Positions 30,897 to 40,500 of a stretch of DNA of 64,000 nucleotides are shown here, one piece after another. Position numbers and translations under genes: made by a program. Origin of the DNA: Rhynchopus sp. YZ270_cl-10 (taxonomy: Eukaryota; Euglenozoa; Diplonemea; Diplonemida; Diplonemidae); NCBI GenBank assembly GCA_964035575.1, contig OZ037861.1:1302001-1366000 (forward strand), given 5' to 3'. The notes under the pieces are model-generated. The model worked only from the letters and a program-made list of their open reading frames with translations. It did not search any database and was not told where the DNA came from. Every line of letters starts with the position of its first letter. The stretch's first letter is position 1.

Positions 30897-31033
30897 CTTT
30901 TTATTCATTCCAAAATATTTTTAGATTTCCTTCTTCTCAGAGATTTCTTGTCACAAAACTTTGCCAAATTGAAAATTCAGAAATGCGAAAATATCAAAAA
31001 ACAGCTCCGAAATTTGAAAGCAATCAAAAAGGA

Positions 31034-31105
31034 TTCCCCCTCCGGGGTTTGAACCCGGGTCGCCTGGGTGAAAGCCAGGTATACTAACCACTGTACTAAA
31101 GGGGA
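31034..31105 (-). tRNA. tRNA-Glu(TTC)
   Basis: Loop CTTTCAC on stem CCTGG/CCAGG; acceptor TCCCCTT with its 3' partner AGGGGGA. Copy at 55840. Confidence 0.95.
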
Positions 31106-31203
31106 GGTGATACTTAGGCACAATCCAAAAAGGGTACTTTTGTGCAAGCTACACGGAGTTTCAAACGAAAAAAAAAATTAAAAATGAAAATCCAAAAAGA
31201 CAA

Positions 31204-31275
31204 GGGCTCGGCGGGGAATTGAACCCCGGACCTCTCGCACCCTAAGCGAGAATCATGCCACTAGACCACCGAGCC
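31204..31275 (-). tRNA. tRNA-Pro(AGG), intact
   Basis: Loop TTAGGGT on stem CTCGC/GCGAG; acceptor GGCTCGG/CCGAGCC. This is the only uninterrupted copy. The paralogues at 1211 and 56010 carry element T in the D arm. Confidence 0.95.
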
Positions 31276-31389
31276 ACGAATTCTCTCGCATTCTCTTCGT
31301 ACCAAGGCCATAAGTTTCCATCATTCCTTGTGTGTGTTTTCGTTTTGAATAAGGTCCCCATGTAAATGCTGTCTTCGCTAACAATCAGA

Positions 31390-31462
31390 TCCTCCTTGGC
31401 GCAGTCGGTAGCGCGTCAGGCTGTTAACCTGCAGGTCGTTGGTTCGAACCCAACAGGAGGAG
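31390..31462 (+). tRNA. tRNA-Asn(GTT)
   Basis: Loop CTGTTAA; acceptor TCCTCCT/AGGAGGA; position 27/43 is a T-C mismatch. The same sequence is at 50767 and 57611. It is deleted from the segment copy at the left window edge. Confidence 0.95.
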
Positions 31463-31715
31463 ATTTTTCATTTTTTTGAGTTTTTGATTCTATTTTTGAT
31501 TTTGAGCTAAAAATCCACATTGTGTGTCATCTTGATGTTGAAACTATTTTTCAGATTTCCAAGGTTGTCTCACCAAAAAAACCAAACATCTTGAATGCTG
31601 TCCTAACTTGGAGATTGTTGACCTGAAGATAAAACAGATTTTGTCAGGTTTTTTTTTTGAGTTTGAAAAAGTTCAGAACAGAATGAAAAAAGGGATCGAT
31701 GCAGTGTATAAAAAA

Positions 31716-31797
31716 CGCGAACGGCAAGGTTCGAACTTGCGCATGCAGAGCACACTCGCTTAGCAGGCGAGCCCCGTAACCACTTGGGTACGTCCGC
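31716..31797 (-). tRNA. tRNA-Ser(GCT)
   Basis: Duplicate of 1507-1588, offset 30209 bp, with loop CTGCTAA and a long variable arm. Confidence 0.95.
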
Positions 31798-32017
31798 TTA
31801 ATTACCTGTCAGTACTTAGGACGAAGCTTGTACTTTGTTTAACGACACGTTAGTGATCACTTGTGTGGTCACCAAAAATCATCGCAATTGTGACCACCAA
31901 AAAAATTTTTTGGGCACGATTTCGCGCGATGGTGAGCTCATTGCACGACGGCCGACACACCATGTTTTCCAACAAATTAAAAAAATTCCAGAAAAATTCA
32001 GGTATCAATACAAAAAG

Positions 32018-32090
32018 CACCTCCCGCGGGGCTCGAACCCGCGACCACAAGGTTAAGGGCCTTGCGCTCTACCGACTGAGCTAGGGAGGC
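32018..32090 (-). tRNA. tRNA-Lys(CTT)
   Basis: Loop CCCTTAA with C33; acceptor GCCTCCC/GGGAGGT closes with a G-T pair. Confidence 0.95.
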
Positions 32091-32192
32091 TCATATTAAC
32101 TTAAACCAAAGAATCAAGATGGGGTACTTGTGTGTACCTGCAACCATCACATTTTCCATCGTTGTTGCGTGAACAAAAGGATCCGGATTATC

Positions 32193-32264
32193 TCTCCTAT
32201 GGTGTAGTGGTTAGCACCCTGGACTTTGAATCCAGTAGCCGCGGTTCAAACCCGCGTGGGAGAA
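32193..32264 (+). tRNA. tRNA-Gln(TTG)
   Basis: Loop CTTTGAA on stem CTGGA/TCCAG; T arm GGTTCAAACC. Copy at 58416. Confidence 0.95.
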
Positions 32265-32379
32265 CTTTTCTTTTTCCAAGTGTTTTCAATATTTTTTGGA
32301 GCTTTGTCACACACATCTTCAATCTTTGCATTTGATGGCAAAAACATAAATCACAGAAATCAAACGAAAAGGTAAAGAA

Positions 32380-32461
32380 CGCTGACGGCAGGGTTCGAAC
32401 CTGCGCGGGCAGAGCCCAGTGGATTTCAAGTCCACCTCCGTAACCACTTGGATACGTCAGC
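32380..32461 (-). tRNA. tRNA-Ser(TGA)
   Basis: 82-nt class II; loop CTTGAAA on stem GTGGA/TCCAC; acceptor GCTGACG/CGTCAGC. Copy at 58603. Confidence 0.95.
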
Positions 32462-32538
32462 ATAGTTGAGGAAGTACAACGCCCCAGATCCTGAAAATGG
32501 GCACAAAAAAGAGAATCCAATCGATCCAAAAAAGTAGG

Positions 32539-32610
32539 CACCCGCCGTGGGGATCGAACCCACGACCATTGGATTAAAAGTCCAACGCTCTACCGCTGAG
32601 CTAGGCGGGC
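32539..32610 (-). tRNA. tRNA-Lys(TTT)
   Basis: Loop CTTTTAA on stem TTGGA/TCCAA, with normal T33, unlike the Lys(CTT) genes. Copy at 58762. Confidence 0.95.
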
Positions 32611-32725
32611 ATTCGTTTTAAAGGAAAGAGTCAATTTCAAGGCTTGTTCAGTTCTTGAAAAAAAACTGACAAAAAAGACGAACAGAACGTGCCCCAAGTA
32701 CCTCTCCTTGAGGGACATTTATCAG

Positions 32726-32797
32726 GGGCGTTTAGCTCAGTGGTAGAGCGCCCGTTCTGCATACGGGAGGCCGAGGGTTCGAACCCCTCAATGTCCA
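32726..32797 (+). tRNA. tRNA-Ala(TGC)
   Basis: Acceptor GGGCGTT/AATGTCC has the G3-T70 alanine identity pair. Loop TCTGCAT on stem CCCGT/ACGGG, C33. Copy at 58949. Confidence 0.94.
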
Positions 32798-32889
32798 TTT
32801 TTTTGCCATATTTTGTTGATTATTTTTTGGTTGGGCCAGTCAAACACACAAAAATATGAACTGACATCATTGTGCAGTGCCTGCGATGA

Positions 32890-33490
32890 GGATGTGTGTG
32901 ATGGTCCAATTGGCGAGTCTGACCTCATAATGCGTTCAGGAACATCCAAATGACCCATTTTCCCAACGTTTTCACATTTTTGAGCATTTTGCTATTACGC
33001 AATAGTGGTACAATAGGCATTTTACTGGGTCATTTTAACCAACTCTATCAGGACACTTCTGATGCTCCAATTGGAGATTCTGACCTCATAATGGCTTCAT
33101 GAGCAGCCGAATAACCCGTTTTCCCAATATTTTCACATTTTTGAACATTTTGCCATTCGTGGAATGGTGGCACAAAAGTCATTTTAGTGGGTCATTTTCG
33201 CCAACTCGATCAGGGCACTTCTGGTGCTCCAATTTGCGGTTCTGACCTCATAATGGATTCAAGAGCACCCAAATAACCCATTTTCCCAACGTTTTCACAT
33301 TTTAGACTATTTTTGCTATTGCGGAATGGCAGTACAATAGGCAGTTTACTGGGTCATTTTCGCCAACTCGATCAGGATACTTCTGATGCTCTAATCACAT
33401 CGTTTAACCTCATAATGCATTCAGGAGCACCCAAATAACCCATTTTCCCAATGTTTTCGCATTTTTGACCATTTTGCTGTTGCAGAGTAT
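32890..33490. repeat. Satellite S3 (about 160-bp unit)
   Basis: Four diverged tandem units with landmark AACCCATTTTCCCAACGTTT at about 32.95, 33.11, 33.27 and 33.43 kb. Inverted, it resembles S2 (ATTGGAGCATCA...), so the two satellites share ancestry. Related blocks are at 36.0 and 59.1 kb. No gene is seen. Confidence 0.75.
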
Positions 33491-33583
33491 CAGTAAGATG
33501 AGGTCATGCAAATACAGTTTTGTGCACAACAGAAAAAAAATAGTGTGTACCCCAGGTTGGCGATTCCTTTCGTCATTATTGTC

Positions 33584-33656
33584 GGTCGTGTAGCTCAGTC
33601 GGTAGAGCATTGGTCTAATAAGCCAACGGTCCCAGGTTCGAGCCCTGTCACGACCA
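33584..33656 (+). tRNA. tRNA-Ile(AAT)
   Basis: Loop CTAATAA on stem TTGGT/GCCAA; acceptor GGTCGTG/CACGACC. Copy at 59806. Confidence 0.95.
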
Positions 33657-33734
33657 ATACTTTTTCTACTACTTTGACTTTGACCTGTTCAAAAAATGTT
33701 GGCCGTGTAAAAAATATGCATACCCTAAAACAAG

Positions 33735-33741
33735 GCCTCTT

Positions 33742-33790
<49 letters not shown>

Positions 33791-33807
33791 AATCCCAGGT
33801 GGAGGCA
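33735..33807 (+). tRNA. tRNA-Phe(GAA)
   Basis: Loop CTGAAGA on stem TCAGA/TCTGA; acceptor pair 7-66 is T-T. Copy at 59959. Confidence 0.95.
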
Positions 33808-34428
33808 CTTCTCTTTTTTCCCCTCAACTCTAATAACAATTTTCAATGTGCGCTGTGCTACTACATTGGAAAAGTGCGCTGTGCTACTACATCCCAATTT
33901 TTTGGACGAAAATTTTTTGGTATGTTGGGTGCACAGCGCAGACCCCGATATGGGCGCACAGAACACCCCCCCATTGTGGGCGCACAGAACAGGCCCTCCG
34001 TTGTGGGCGCACAGCTCACTGTGTGCTGTGCAAAGTTTCAGCATATGGCTTCTGGCAACAAAAACTTAAAAAAAATTTTGGCCGAAAATTATTTTTTGGC
34101 CTGCAATCAGGTTGAGCTGAGACGCTATGTAACCTGTCAGTCTGTTTCATGTTCCCACTGATCAAAGTTCGTTCGAGATGGAAAGGACTGAAAAGGAAGC
34201 ACATGCGGAAATGTTAAGGAATTCCCACCCATTTCCACATGTGCTTCCGGCAACAAAAACTGATCGCTCCGGGATTTGATTTTGGTACCATTTTTCACCA
34301 AATCCAAAAAAATAGGCAGAGTAGCACAGCCGCAAACGTTAGCATTATGACACGTGTTTGCGGATGTGCGCTCACCCCAAAAAAAATGGACAACACAAGG
34401 CCAAAAAACAAACACACAAAAAGAAGTG
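33808..34428. other. Intergenic spacer with short repeats
   Basis: Repeats of TTGTGGGCGCACAGAACAG at 33.95-34.02 kb and a hairpin GGAAGCACATG/CATGTGCTTCC at about 34.19-34.25 kb. It is duplicated at 60032-60675. No RNA or protein gene is recognised. Confidence 0.6.
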
Positions 34429-34502
34429 TACACCTATCCGGGTTTGAACCGGAGACCTCCTCGGTGTTAACGAGGCGTCATAACCAACTAGACCATAGGT
34501 GC
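34429..34502 (-). tRNA. tRNA-Val(AAC)
   Basis: Loop TTAACAC on stem CCTCG/CGAGG; acceptor GCACCTA/TAGGTGT. Copy at 60676. Confidence 0.95.
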
Positions 34503-34625
34503 TGACATTTATATGGTTCATAGAAACGAGATGGTGTGTGCATTCACCACCCAGAACCCAAAACTGTGTCAAAATAAAAAAAAAATTTTGGACAGAAGAA
34601 AATGGGAATATGGGTACAAAACGAA

Positions 34626-34697
34626 GGCTTAGTGGTCTAGTGGCATGATTCTCGCTTTGGGTGCGAGAGGTCCAGGGTTCGATTCCCTGCTGAGCCC
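34626..34697 (+). tRNA. tRNA-Pro(TGG)
   Basis: Loop TTTGGGT; acceptor GGCTTAG/CTGAGCC. Copy at 60870. Confidence 0.95.
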
Positions 34698-34806
34698 CTC
34701 TTTTTTTCGAGATTTTGTGTCACAAAAAAATGTGGACAGAAAAAACAAATTGTGAAAAAACTGATTCCTTGAAAAATTGATTCTGGACAACAGAAGGAAA
34801 AAAGTG

Positions 34807-34888
34807 TGACAGGAGTGGGGTTTGAACCCACGCCTCCGAAGAGAAAGGAACTTGAGTCCTCCGCCTTAGACCTCTCGGCCATCCTGCC
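34807..34888 (-). tRNA. tRNA-Leu(CAA)
   Basis: 82-nt class II; loop CTCAAGT on stem GAGGA/TCCTT; long variable arm TCTCTTCGG. Copy at 61050. Confidence 0.95.
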
Positions 34889-34991
34889 TTGCCAACAGAT
34901 TTATATTAGAAATGAAATGAGAACGATGAGAAAGGACAACCAAAACGGAGAAAAAGAGAGAAACAGAAGAAAACACAACACATAAAAAGAG

Positions 34992-35063
34992 TTCCCCGGC
35001 CGGGAATTGAACCCGGGTCTTCCGCGTGACAGGCGGAAATACTGACCTCTATACTACCGAGGA
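34992..35063 (-). tRNA. tRNA-Asp(GTC), intact
   Basis: Loop CTGTCAC; acceptor TCCTCGG/CCGGGGA. The paralogue at 61234 is split by two copies of element T. Confidence 0.95.
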
Positions 35064-35151
35064 TACAATGAAGCCTGTTTTTAAAAAGAATGCGTCCAGA
35101 GAAAGTCTTCAATCACACCGAATCTGAAAAATAAAAAACAAAGAAAAGGAT

Positions 35152-35224
35152 TACCCCATGTGGGACTCGAACCCACAACCTTTGGATTAGAAGTCCAACG
35201 CGCTATCCATTGCGCCAATGGGGC
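35152..35224 (-). tRNA. tRNA-Arg(TCT)
   Basis: Loop CTTCTAA on stem TTGGA/TCCAA; acceptor GCCCCAT/ATGGGGT. Confidence 0.95.
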
Positions 35225-35316
35225 TTGTTTCATATTCTTTTCTCGCTTTAAGGAAGTGTCCCATCACAGTCAACACCACCTGTAAAAAATTGTGAAGGAA
35301 ATTCAAAAATGAAAAG

Positions 35317-35389
35317 TACAACTAGCTGGGATTGAACCAGCGATCTTCCGCGTGTAAGGCGGACGTCCTAACCACTAGACGATAGCTGC
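35317..35389 (-). tRNA. tRNA-Val(TAC)
   Basis: Loop CTTACAC; acceptor GCAGCTA/TAGTTGT with two wobbles. Confidence 0.94.
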
Positions 35390-35490
35390 CCAAACTTAGT
35401 GAGATGTTGGCAAGGGTCTGACCAACTTTTTTTTGGTGTGCAAAAAATTTTTTTCAGGTCAAAAAAATGGGTTCATCGAAAAAGGTTATC

Positions 35491-35563
35491 TAGCAGAGAT
35501 AGGTTTCGATCCTATGACCTGTGGGTTATGAGCCCACCGCGCTGACCACTGCGCCACTCTGCT
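35491..35563 (-). tRNA. Initiator tRNA-Met(CAT)
   Basis: Acceptor AGCAGAG/CTCTGCT gives the A1-T72 pair. The T arm reads GGATCGAAACC, lacking the usual T54, as in eukaryotic initiators. Loop CTCATAA. Confidence 0.93.
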
Positions 35564-35613
35564 TCTAATTACTTCCAACAATGTTTTCTACATGCCCGGC
35601 TTAAAAAAGGCTA

Positions 35614-35684
35614 TGCGACCGCCGGGAATCGAACCCGGGTCGAACCCTTGGGAGGGGTCCATCATGCCACTAGACCACGGTCGC
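35614..35684 (-). tRNA. tRNA-Gly(CCC)
   Basis: Loop CTCCCAA on stem GACCC/GGGTT; acceptor GCGACCG/CGGTCGC; 71 nt. Confidence 0.93.
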
Positions 35685-35710
35685 CTTATCAAGGGATAAA
35701 AGGGCTCGAC

Positions 35711-35783
35711 GCTCTCGTGGCCTAGTGGTTAAGGCACAGGTCTTATGAGCCTGGGATCGCGGGTTCAAACCCCGCCGGGAGCA
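35711..35783 (+). tRNA. tRNA-Ile(TAT)
   Basis: Loop CTTATGA on stem CAGGT/GCCTG; acceptor GCTCTCG/CGGGAGC. Confidence 0.94.
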
Positions 35784-35862
35784 AAGCCTTTTTTTGTTCG
35801 ATGAATCTTGTTCAGTTCTCCTCGTCTTTCGTGACTCCTCCAGAAGTTGCAAAGGAACAGTA

Positions 35863-35944
35863 GCGGACGTATCCAAGTGGTTACGGAGGTGCACTCGAAA
35901 TGCATTGGGCTCTGCCCGCGCAGGTTCAAATCCTGCCGTCCGCG
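35863..35944 (+). tRNA. tRNA-Ser(CGA)
   Basis: 82-nt class II; loop CTCGAAA on stem GTGCA/TGCAT; acceptor GCGGACG/CGTCCGC. Confidence 0.95.
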
Positions 35945-35999
35945 TTATTGCCTTTTTGCTGTGCAGGGGGAAGTCCTGTACATTCCACACATCCCAAAT

Positions 36000-36620
36000 A
36001 AATTTTCACTGGGAGTAAGTGATTAGGGCATGATGTGTGATGCTCCAATTTGCGGTTACGACTTCATAATGGATTCAGGAGCATCCAAACATCCCATTTT
36101 CCCGTTAGTTTCCCATTTTTGACGATCTGGCTATTGCAGAATAGCGGTGAATATGACATTTTGCTGGGTCATTTTAGCCACCTCGATTAGGACACTTCTG
36201 ATGCTCTAATTTGCGTTTACAACATCATAATGCATTCAGGAGCAGCCGAATAACCCATTATCCCAACGTTTTCGCGTTTTTGACCATTTTTGCTGTTACG
36301 AAATATCCGGTGAAAAATGGGAAAATTCCATGTTTCACTGAGGATATGTGTGATACTCCAATTTGTGGTTACAACATCACAATGCATTCAGGAGCGCCCA
36401 AATAACCCATTTTCCCAACGTTTTTGCGTTTTTGGCCATTTTTGCTATTGCAGAATAGAGGCAAAAAAGACAGTTTACTGGGTCATTTTCGCCAAATCGA
36501 TCAGGGCACTTCTGATGCTCCAATCAAATCGTCCAACCTCATAATGCATTCAGGAGCACCCAAATAACACATATTCCCAACGTTTTCGCGTTTTTGATCC
36601 TGTGTGAGCAATCCAGAACA
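36000..36620. repeat. Satellite S3 block
   Basis: Four diverged units with the landmarks TCCAATTTGCGGTTACGAC and AACCCATTTTCCCAACG. No gene is seen. Confidence 0.7.
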
Positions 36621-36650
36621 ACTTTGTGCTTCAGTAAAAAATAGTAAAAA

Positions 36651-36769
36651 GGATTCAAGCACCCGGACTTCCCAGCTGGTCACCCACGCCAGTACTATCC
36701 AGGCCTGCTGGTGCTTAACTTCTCAAATCAGGCGGGATGAGGTGTATTCACCAGAGTATGGCCGAATCC
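36651..36769 (-). rRNA. 5S rRNA
   Basis: 119 nt bounded by the terminal pairing GGATTC/GAATCC. It has the internal control sequence AAGTTAAGCACCAGCAGG and GGGTGACCAGCTGGGAAG, and a T run directly after the 3' end. Same sequence class as 37993, 49137 and 49892. Confidence 0.93.
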
Positions 36770-36853
36770 AATACAGAGTCATGGTGGACAACATGTGAAC
36801 AGGTTGTTTGTGACCTAACAACGGACTAGAAATAGAACAGTGAACAAAAAACA

Positions 36854-36926
36854 AGGCACTAGAGGGGATCGAACCCTCGACCTCTCGCTTACTGGGCGAG
36901 CGCTCTAACCACTGAGCTATAGCGCC
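36854..36926 (-). tRNA. tRNA-Thr(AGT)
   Basis: Loop CCAGTAA on stem CTCGC/GCGAG, C33. In trypanosomatids the equivalent tRNA is known for C-to-U editing at position 32. Confidence 0.94.
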
Positions 36927-37047
36927 ATGCTTTCTCTCCATCTTCTTTTCTTTGAAGGGGGTCTTTTGAAATGTACAGAGCACACATCAAAAATTTCCTT
37001 CATACCTCCGCAATGGTGAAAAAATTTTTAACGAAGGAGCCTAGTAA

Positions 37048-37129
37048 GGCGAGGTGGCCGAGTGGTCTAAGGCGCTACGTTCAGGTCGTAGTCTCTTCGG
37101 GGGCGTGAGTTCAAACCTCACCCTCGTCA
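37048..37129 (+). tRNA. tRNA-Leu(CAG)
   Basis: Class II; loop TTCAGGT on stem CTACG/CGTAG; acceptor GGCGAGG/CCTCGTC. Confidence 0.94.
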
Positions 37130-37206
37130 CTTTTTCTTCGTTGTGTGATCATCTAAAACCTATTTCCGCCCAAAGCTTGTTGTTTTATAGAAGCATCATA
37201 ATTGTG

Positions 37207-37278
37207 GGGCTCTTAGCTCAGTGGAAGAGCGCCCGTTCCGCATACGGGAGGCCGAGAGTTCGAACCTCTCAGGGTCCA
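37207..37278 (+). tRNA. tRNA-Ala(CGC)
   Basis: Acceptor GGGCTCT/AGGGTCC with G3-T70. Loop TCCGCAT, C33. Confidence 0.93.
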
Positions 37279-37352
37279 CAGTTTTTTTTCTGATTTGTTT
37301 CCTCCTGTGTAAATTGGTTCTCAGAGCTTTCACACCTTGCTCCCTAAAATGT

Positions 37353-37424
37353 GGCTGTTTAGCTCAGTGGTAGAGCACATCATCCGTAATGATGGGGTCG
37401 TGGGTTCAATCCCCACAGCGGCCT
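37353..37424 (+). tRNA. tRNA-Thr(CGT)
   Basis: Loop TCCGTAA on stem CATCA/TGATG, C33; acceptor GGCTGTT/AGCGGCC. Confidence 0.93.
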
Positions 37425-37527
37425 AGGTTTTTTTCAGAGCTTTCCTTTCAGACCTTTACAACCTAACTTGGGGTTTGTGGGTTTGCGGTCACTGGTGCAC
37501 ACATGGCCTGTGGACGGGCAGGGGCAA

Positions 37528-37865
37528 AAAAAATTGGGTGCTTGCGTTGTGTGCTGGATCGGGACCACCAGTAAACTGGCAGCCCCACATCCAGTTCTAA
37601 TATTTGAAGTGTGAAATAGAACGCAATCGGAAGATTAGTTTACATGAATGTAAGAATAATATCGTCATGGTAATATTCTGTACAGATTGTACGGGATTTA
37701 CTATCATATGAGAGTAGTCCGTCGCAGGCCACATCGGGCCCGCAAACATGACCGGTCTTCACACAAAATTGTAAAAGAATTTTCTCAGAAGAAATGTCTT
37801 TTTCAAGTTTTTGTTGTTGCTGAACGAGTTGTTTGGTTTCGAAGTAGCACACTAACTTAGCACCC
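37528..37865 (-). ncRNA. Unidentified structured Pol III-type RNA (ncRNA-X), copy 1
   Basis: About 338 nt, starting GGGTGCTAAG exactly 24 nt after the upstream element at 37889-37922 and ending AAGCACCC before a T run. The ends pair (GGGTGCT/AGCACCC), followed by a second helix (GTGTGCT/AGCACAC) and an inner helix (GGAT...ATCC). The 5' 50 nt and 3' 90 nt are nearly identical to 46149-46478. The middle differs, with compensating changes (GCGGGCC/GGCCTGC here, TTGGGCC/GGCCCAA there). I checked by eye for U3 boxes, RNase P/MRP cores and telomere template and found no convincing match. RNase MRP or P remains possible. Confidence 0.75.
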
Positions 37866-37888
37866 AAACATACAGCAAACATCGGAAT

Positions 37889-37922
37889 ACAAGACAGGGT
37901 CGTCTTGTTGGAGATGGGTCAG
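37889..37922 (-). promoter_or_regulatory. Upstream element (USE) of ncRNA-X copy 1
   Basis: Variant of the 34-bp element, CTGACCCATCTCC followed by ACAAGACG-N4-TGTCTTGT, ending 24 nt before the RNA start. Confidence 0.8.
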
Positions 37923-37992
37923 GGTCTGGATAGAAAAGCTGGGAAGACATCCTCAAAACCACACACCTAACACAACAGAAGAAAAGTAAAAA

Positions 37993-38111
37993 GGATTCAA
38001 GCACCCGGACTTCCCAGCTGGTCACCCACGCCAGTACTATCCAGGCCTGCTGGTGCTTAACTTCTCAAATCAGGCGGGATGAGGTGTATTCACCAGAGTA
38101 TGGCCGAATCC
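37993..38111 (-). rRNA. 5S rRNA
   Basis: 119 nt; I saw no difference from 36651-36769 in the gene. The flank downstream of the gene (GTAAAA before it on the plus strand) is shared with that copy. Confidence 0.92.
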
Positions 38112-38454
38112 AATAATAGGTCTGGATAGAAAAGCTGGGAAGACTTATTAACAGTCCGTATTTACCTGAGAAGTTAGACACCTCTAAGCCTGGATAGTAC
38201 TGGCGTGGGTGACCAACTGGATAAATACACCGAAAAATAGATTTAAATTGTCAGACCGGTTCTTAGCTGTGCGCATCCATAAAAAACTAAAAAAATACTT
38301 GCGTCAGAAAATCCTAGTGTGTTGTACCGTGGTCCGAAATTCTTTCGGTCCCGGGTTCAACACCTGAGACGAATAATATATTTTGGTTTTTCCAGATTTT
38401 TCTCATTTTTTTGTCTCCTCACTCTTTCTGAGGATCTTCAAAATTGTCAAAAGT
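38112..38454. other. Spacer with decayed RNA-gene relics
   Basis: Apart from the 5S fragment at 38170, there is a weak B-box-like GGTCCCGGGTTCAACACC near 38357. No intact gene. Confidence 0.5.
38170..38225 (+). pseudogene. 5S rRNA relic
   Basis: CTGGATAGTACTGGCGTGGG and adjoining GTGACCAACTGG match the 3' half of 5S rRNA, preceded by a degenerate GAGAAGTTAGACACC. The ends that would form the terminal helix are absent. Confidence 0.75.
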
Positions 38455-40085
38455 GAGAAATTTTTGGGAAAATGGCATATTTAGGGGCTCTTGAATCCAT
38501 TATGAGGTCAGATGAATCAATCTGAGCATCACACATATCCTAATAGACAAAATGTCCGTTTATCAAAATACCTGAAAATGCCTCTTTATCCTATCTAAGG
38601 ATGTCAGAAACCCTCAAAAGTGCAAAAATCTTGGGAATATAGGGTTTTTGGGCCATTCTGAATCCATTGCGGGGTCGGACGATTTGATTGGAGCATCAGA
38701 AGTGTCCTAATCGGTAAAATGTCGCAAAATTGTGGGCAAAATGCCTTTATACCCTATCTAAGCAATTAGAATATGCTCGAAAATGCAAAAATCTTGGGTA
38801 TATGGGGTTTTTGGGCACATCTGAGTTCATTGCGGGGTCGCACGATCAAATTAGAGCATCACATAATATCTAGAATTTTACCTGTGTAACAAATACCTGT
38901 ATTTTGGTGTAAAATGCATACAACCATATCTGAATACCTCAAATGTGCACGAAAATGAAGAAATCTTGGGTATATAGGGTTTTTGGGCCAATCTGAGTCA
39001 ATTGCGGGGTCGCACTATCAGATCCGAGCATCACACAATACCTAGAATTTCAACTATGCAACAAACATGTCTATTTTGGGGAAAATGGCTTATAACCATA
39101 TGTAAGTAGCTTAAAAATGCTCGAAAATGCAAAAATCTTGGGAATATGGGGTTTTTGGGCACATCTGAGTTCATTGCGGGGTCGTACGATCAGATCCGAG
39201 TATCACACAATGTCTAGAATTTCAAATATGCAACAAACACCTGTATTTTGGTGTAAAATGCATATAACCATATCTGAATGTCTCAAATACGCACGAAAAT
39301 GAAGAAATCTTGGGTATATAGGGTTTTTGGGCCAATCTGAGTCAATTGCGGGGTCGTACGATCAGATCCGAGTATCACACAATGTCTAGAATTTCAAATA
39401 TGCAACAAACACCTGTATTTTGGGTAAAATGACTAATAATCATATGGAAATGTCTCAAATATGCACGAAAATGAAGAAATCTTGGGTATATAGGGTTTTT
39501 GGGCCAATCTGAGTCAATTGCGGGGTCGCACTATCAGATCCGAGCATCACACAATACCTAGAATTTCAACTATGCAACAAACATGTCTATTTTGGGGAAA
39601 ATGGCTTATAACCATATGTAAGTAGCTTAAAAATGCTCGAAAATGCAAAAATCTTGGGAATATGGGGTTTTTGGGCACATCTGAGTTCATTGCGGGGTCG
39701 TACGATCAGATCCGAGTATCACACAATGTCTAGAATTTCAAATATGCAACAAACACCTGTATTTTGGTGTAAAATGCATATAACCATATCTGAATGTCTC
39801 AAATACGCACGAAAATGAAGAAATCTTGGGTATATAGGGTTTTTGGGCCAATCTGAGTCAATTGCGGGGTCGTACGATCAGATCCGAGTATCACACAATG
39901 TCTAGAATTTCAAATATGCAACAAACACCTGTATTTTGGGTAAAATGACTAATAATCATATGGAAATGTCTCAAATATGCACGAAAATGAAGAAATCTTG
40001 GGTATATAGGGTTTTTGGGCCAATCTGAGTCAATTGCGGGGTCGTACGATCAGATCCGAGTATCACACAATGTCTAGAATTTCAA
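38455..40085. repeat. Satellite S2 array with 516-bp higher-order repeat
   Basis: Nine or more units of about 165-173 bp. From about 39.1 kb, three successive monomer types repeat as a 516-bp block (39117-39632, then 39633 on). The left end grades into more diverged units. No gene is seen. Confidence 0.85.
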
Positions 40086-40094
40086 TAAACTGAG

Positions 40095-40500
40095 AAATAT
40101 TTTGAAAAAAGTCGATTTTTTGGTGAAAATATTTTTCACAGAAAATCGAATTTTACTATTAAGATTGGCTTTGGGCATGACCCAGTAAGGTTACTATGGG
40201 CCCCATGGGACATATACACCCGAATACCAGGCCGTATTTTCAAAAAGTTGATAATCCCAGTATATGGTATGGCCCTGTGGTACGAAATTTTTGGCCGAAA
40301 AAATCGACCAAAAAATCGTCATTTTTGGGGGTCACGGTGACAAAAAGTTGCATTTTTTCACGAAAAATGGTCGGAATGTGACTTGAATGGGCTCTAATGG
40401 GTATATTATGCACATAACATACCTAAATTATGTCGATATTTCACCGGCGGAGCCGAAAAAATCGATTTTCAGGGTGTGCAAAACTGTAAAAATCACCAAA
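40095..40500. repeat. Satellite S1 unit
   Basis: One unit nearly identical to 8430-8840. It joins S2 at about 40090, the reverse order of the 8.85-kb junction. Confidence 0.85.

Noticed and set aside
38300-38375. tRNA-like sequence with GGTCCCGGGTTCAACACC
   Set aside because: Only a B-box-like piece; no acceptor or anticodon stem.
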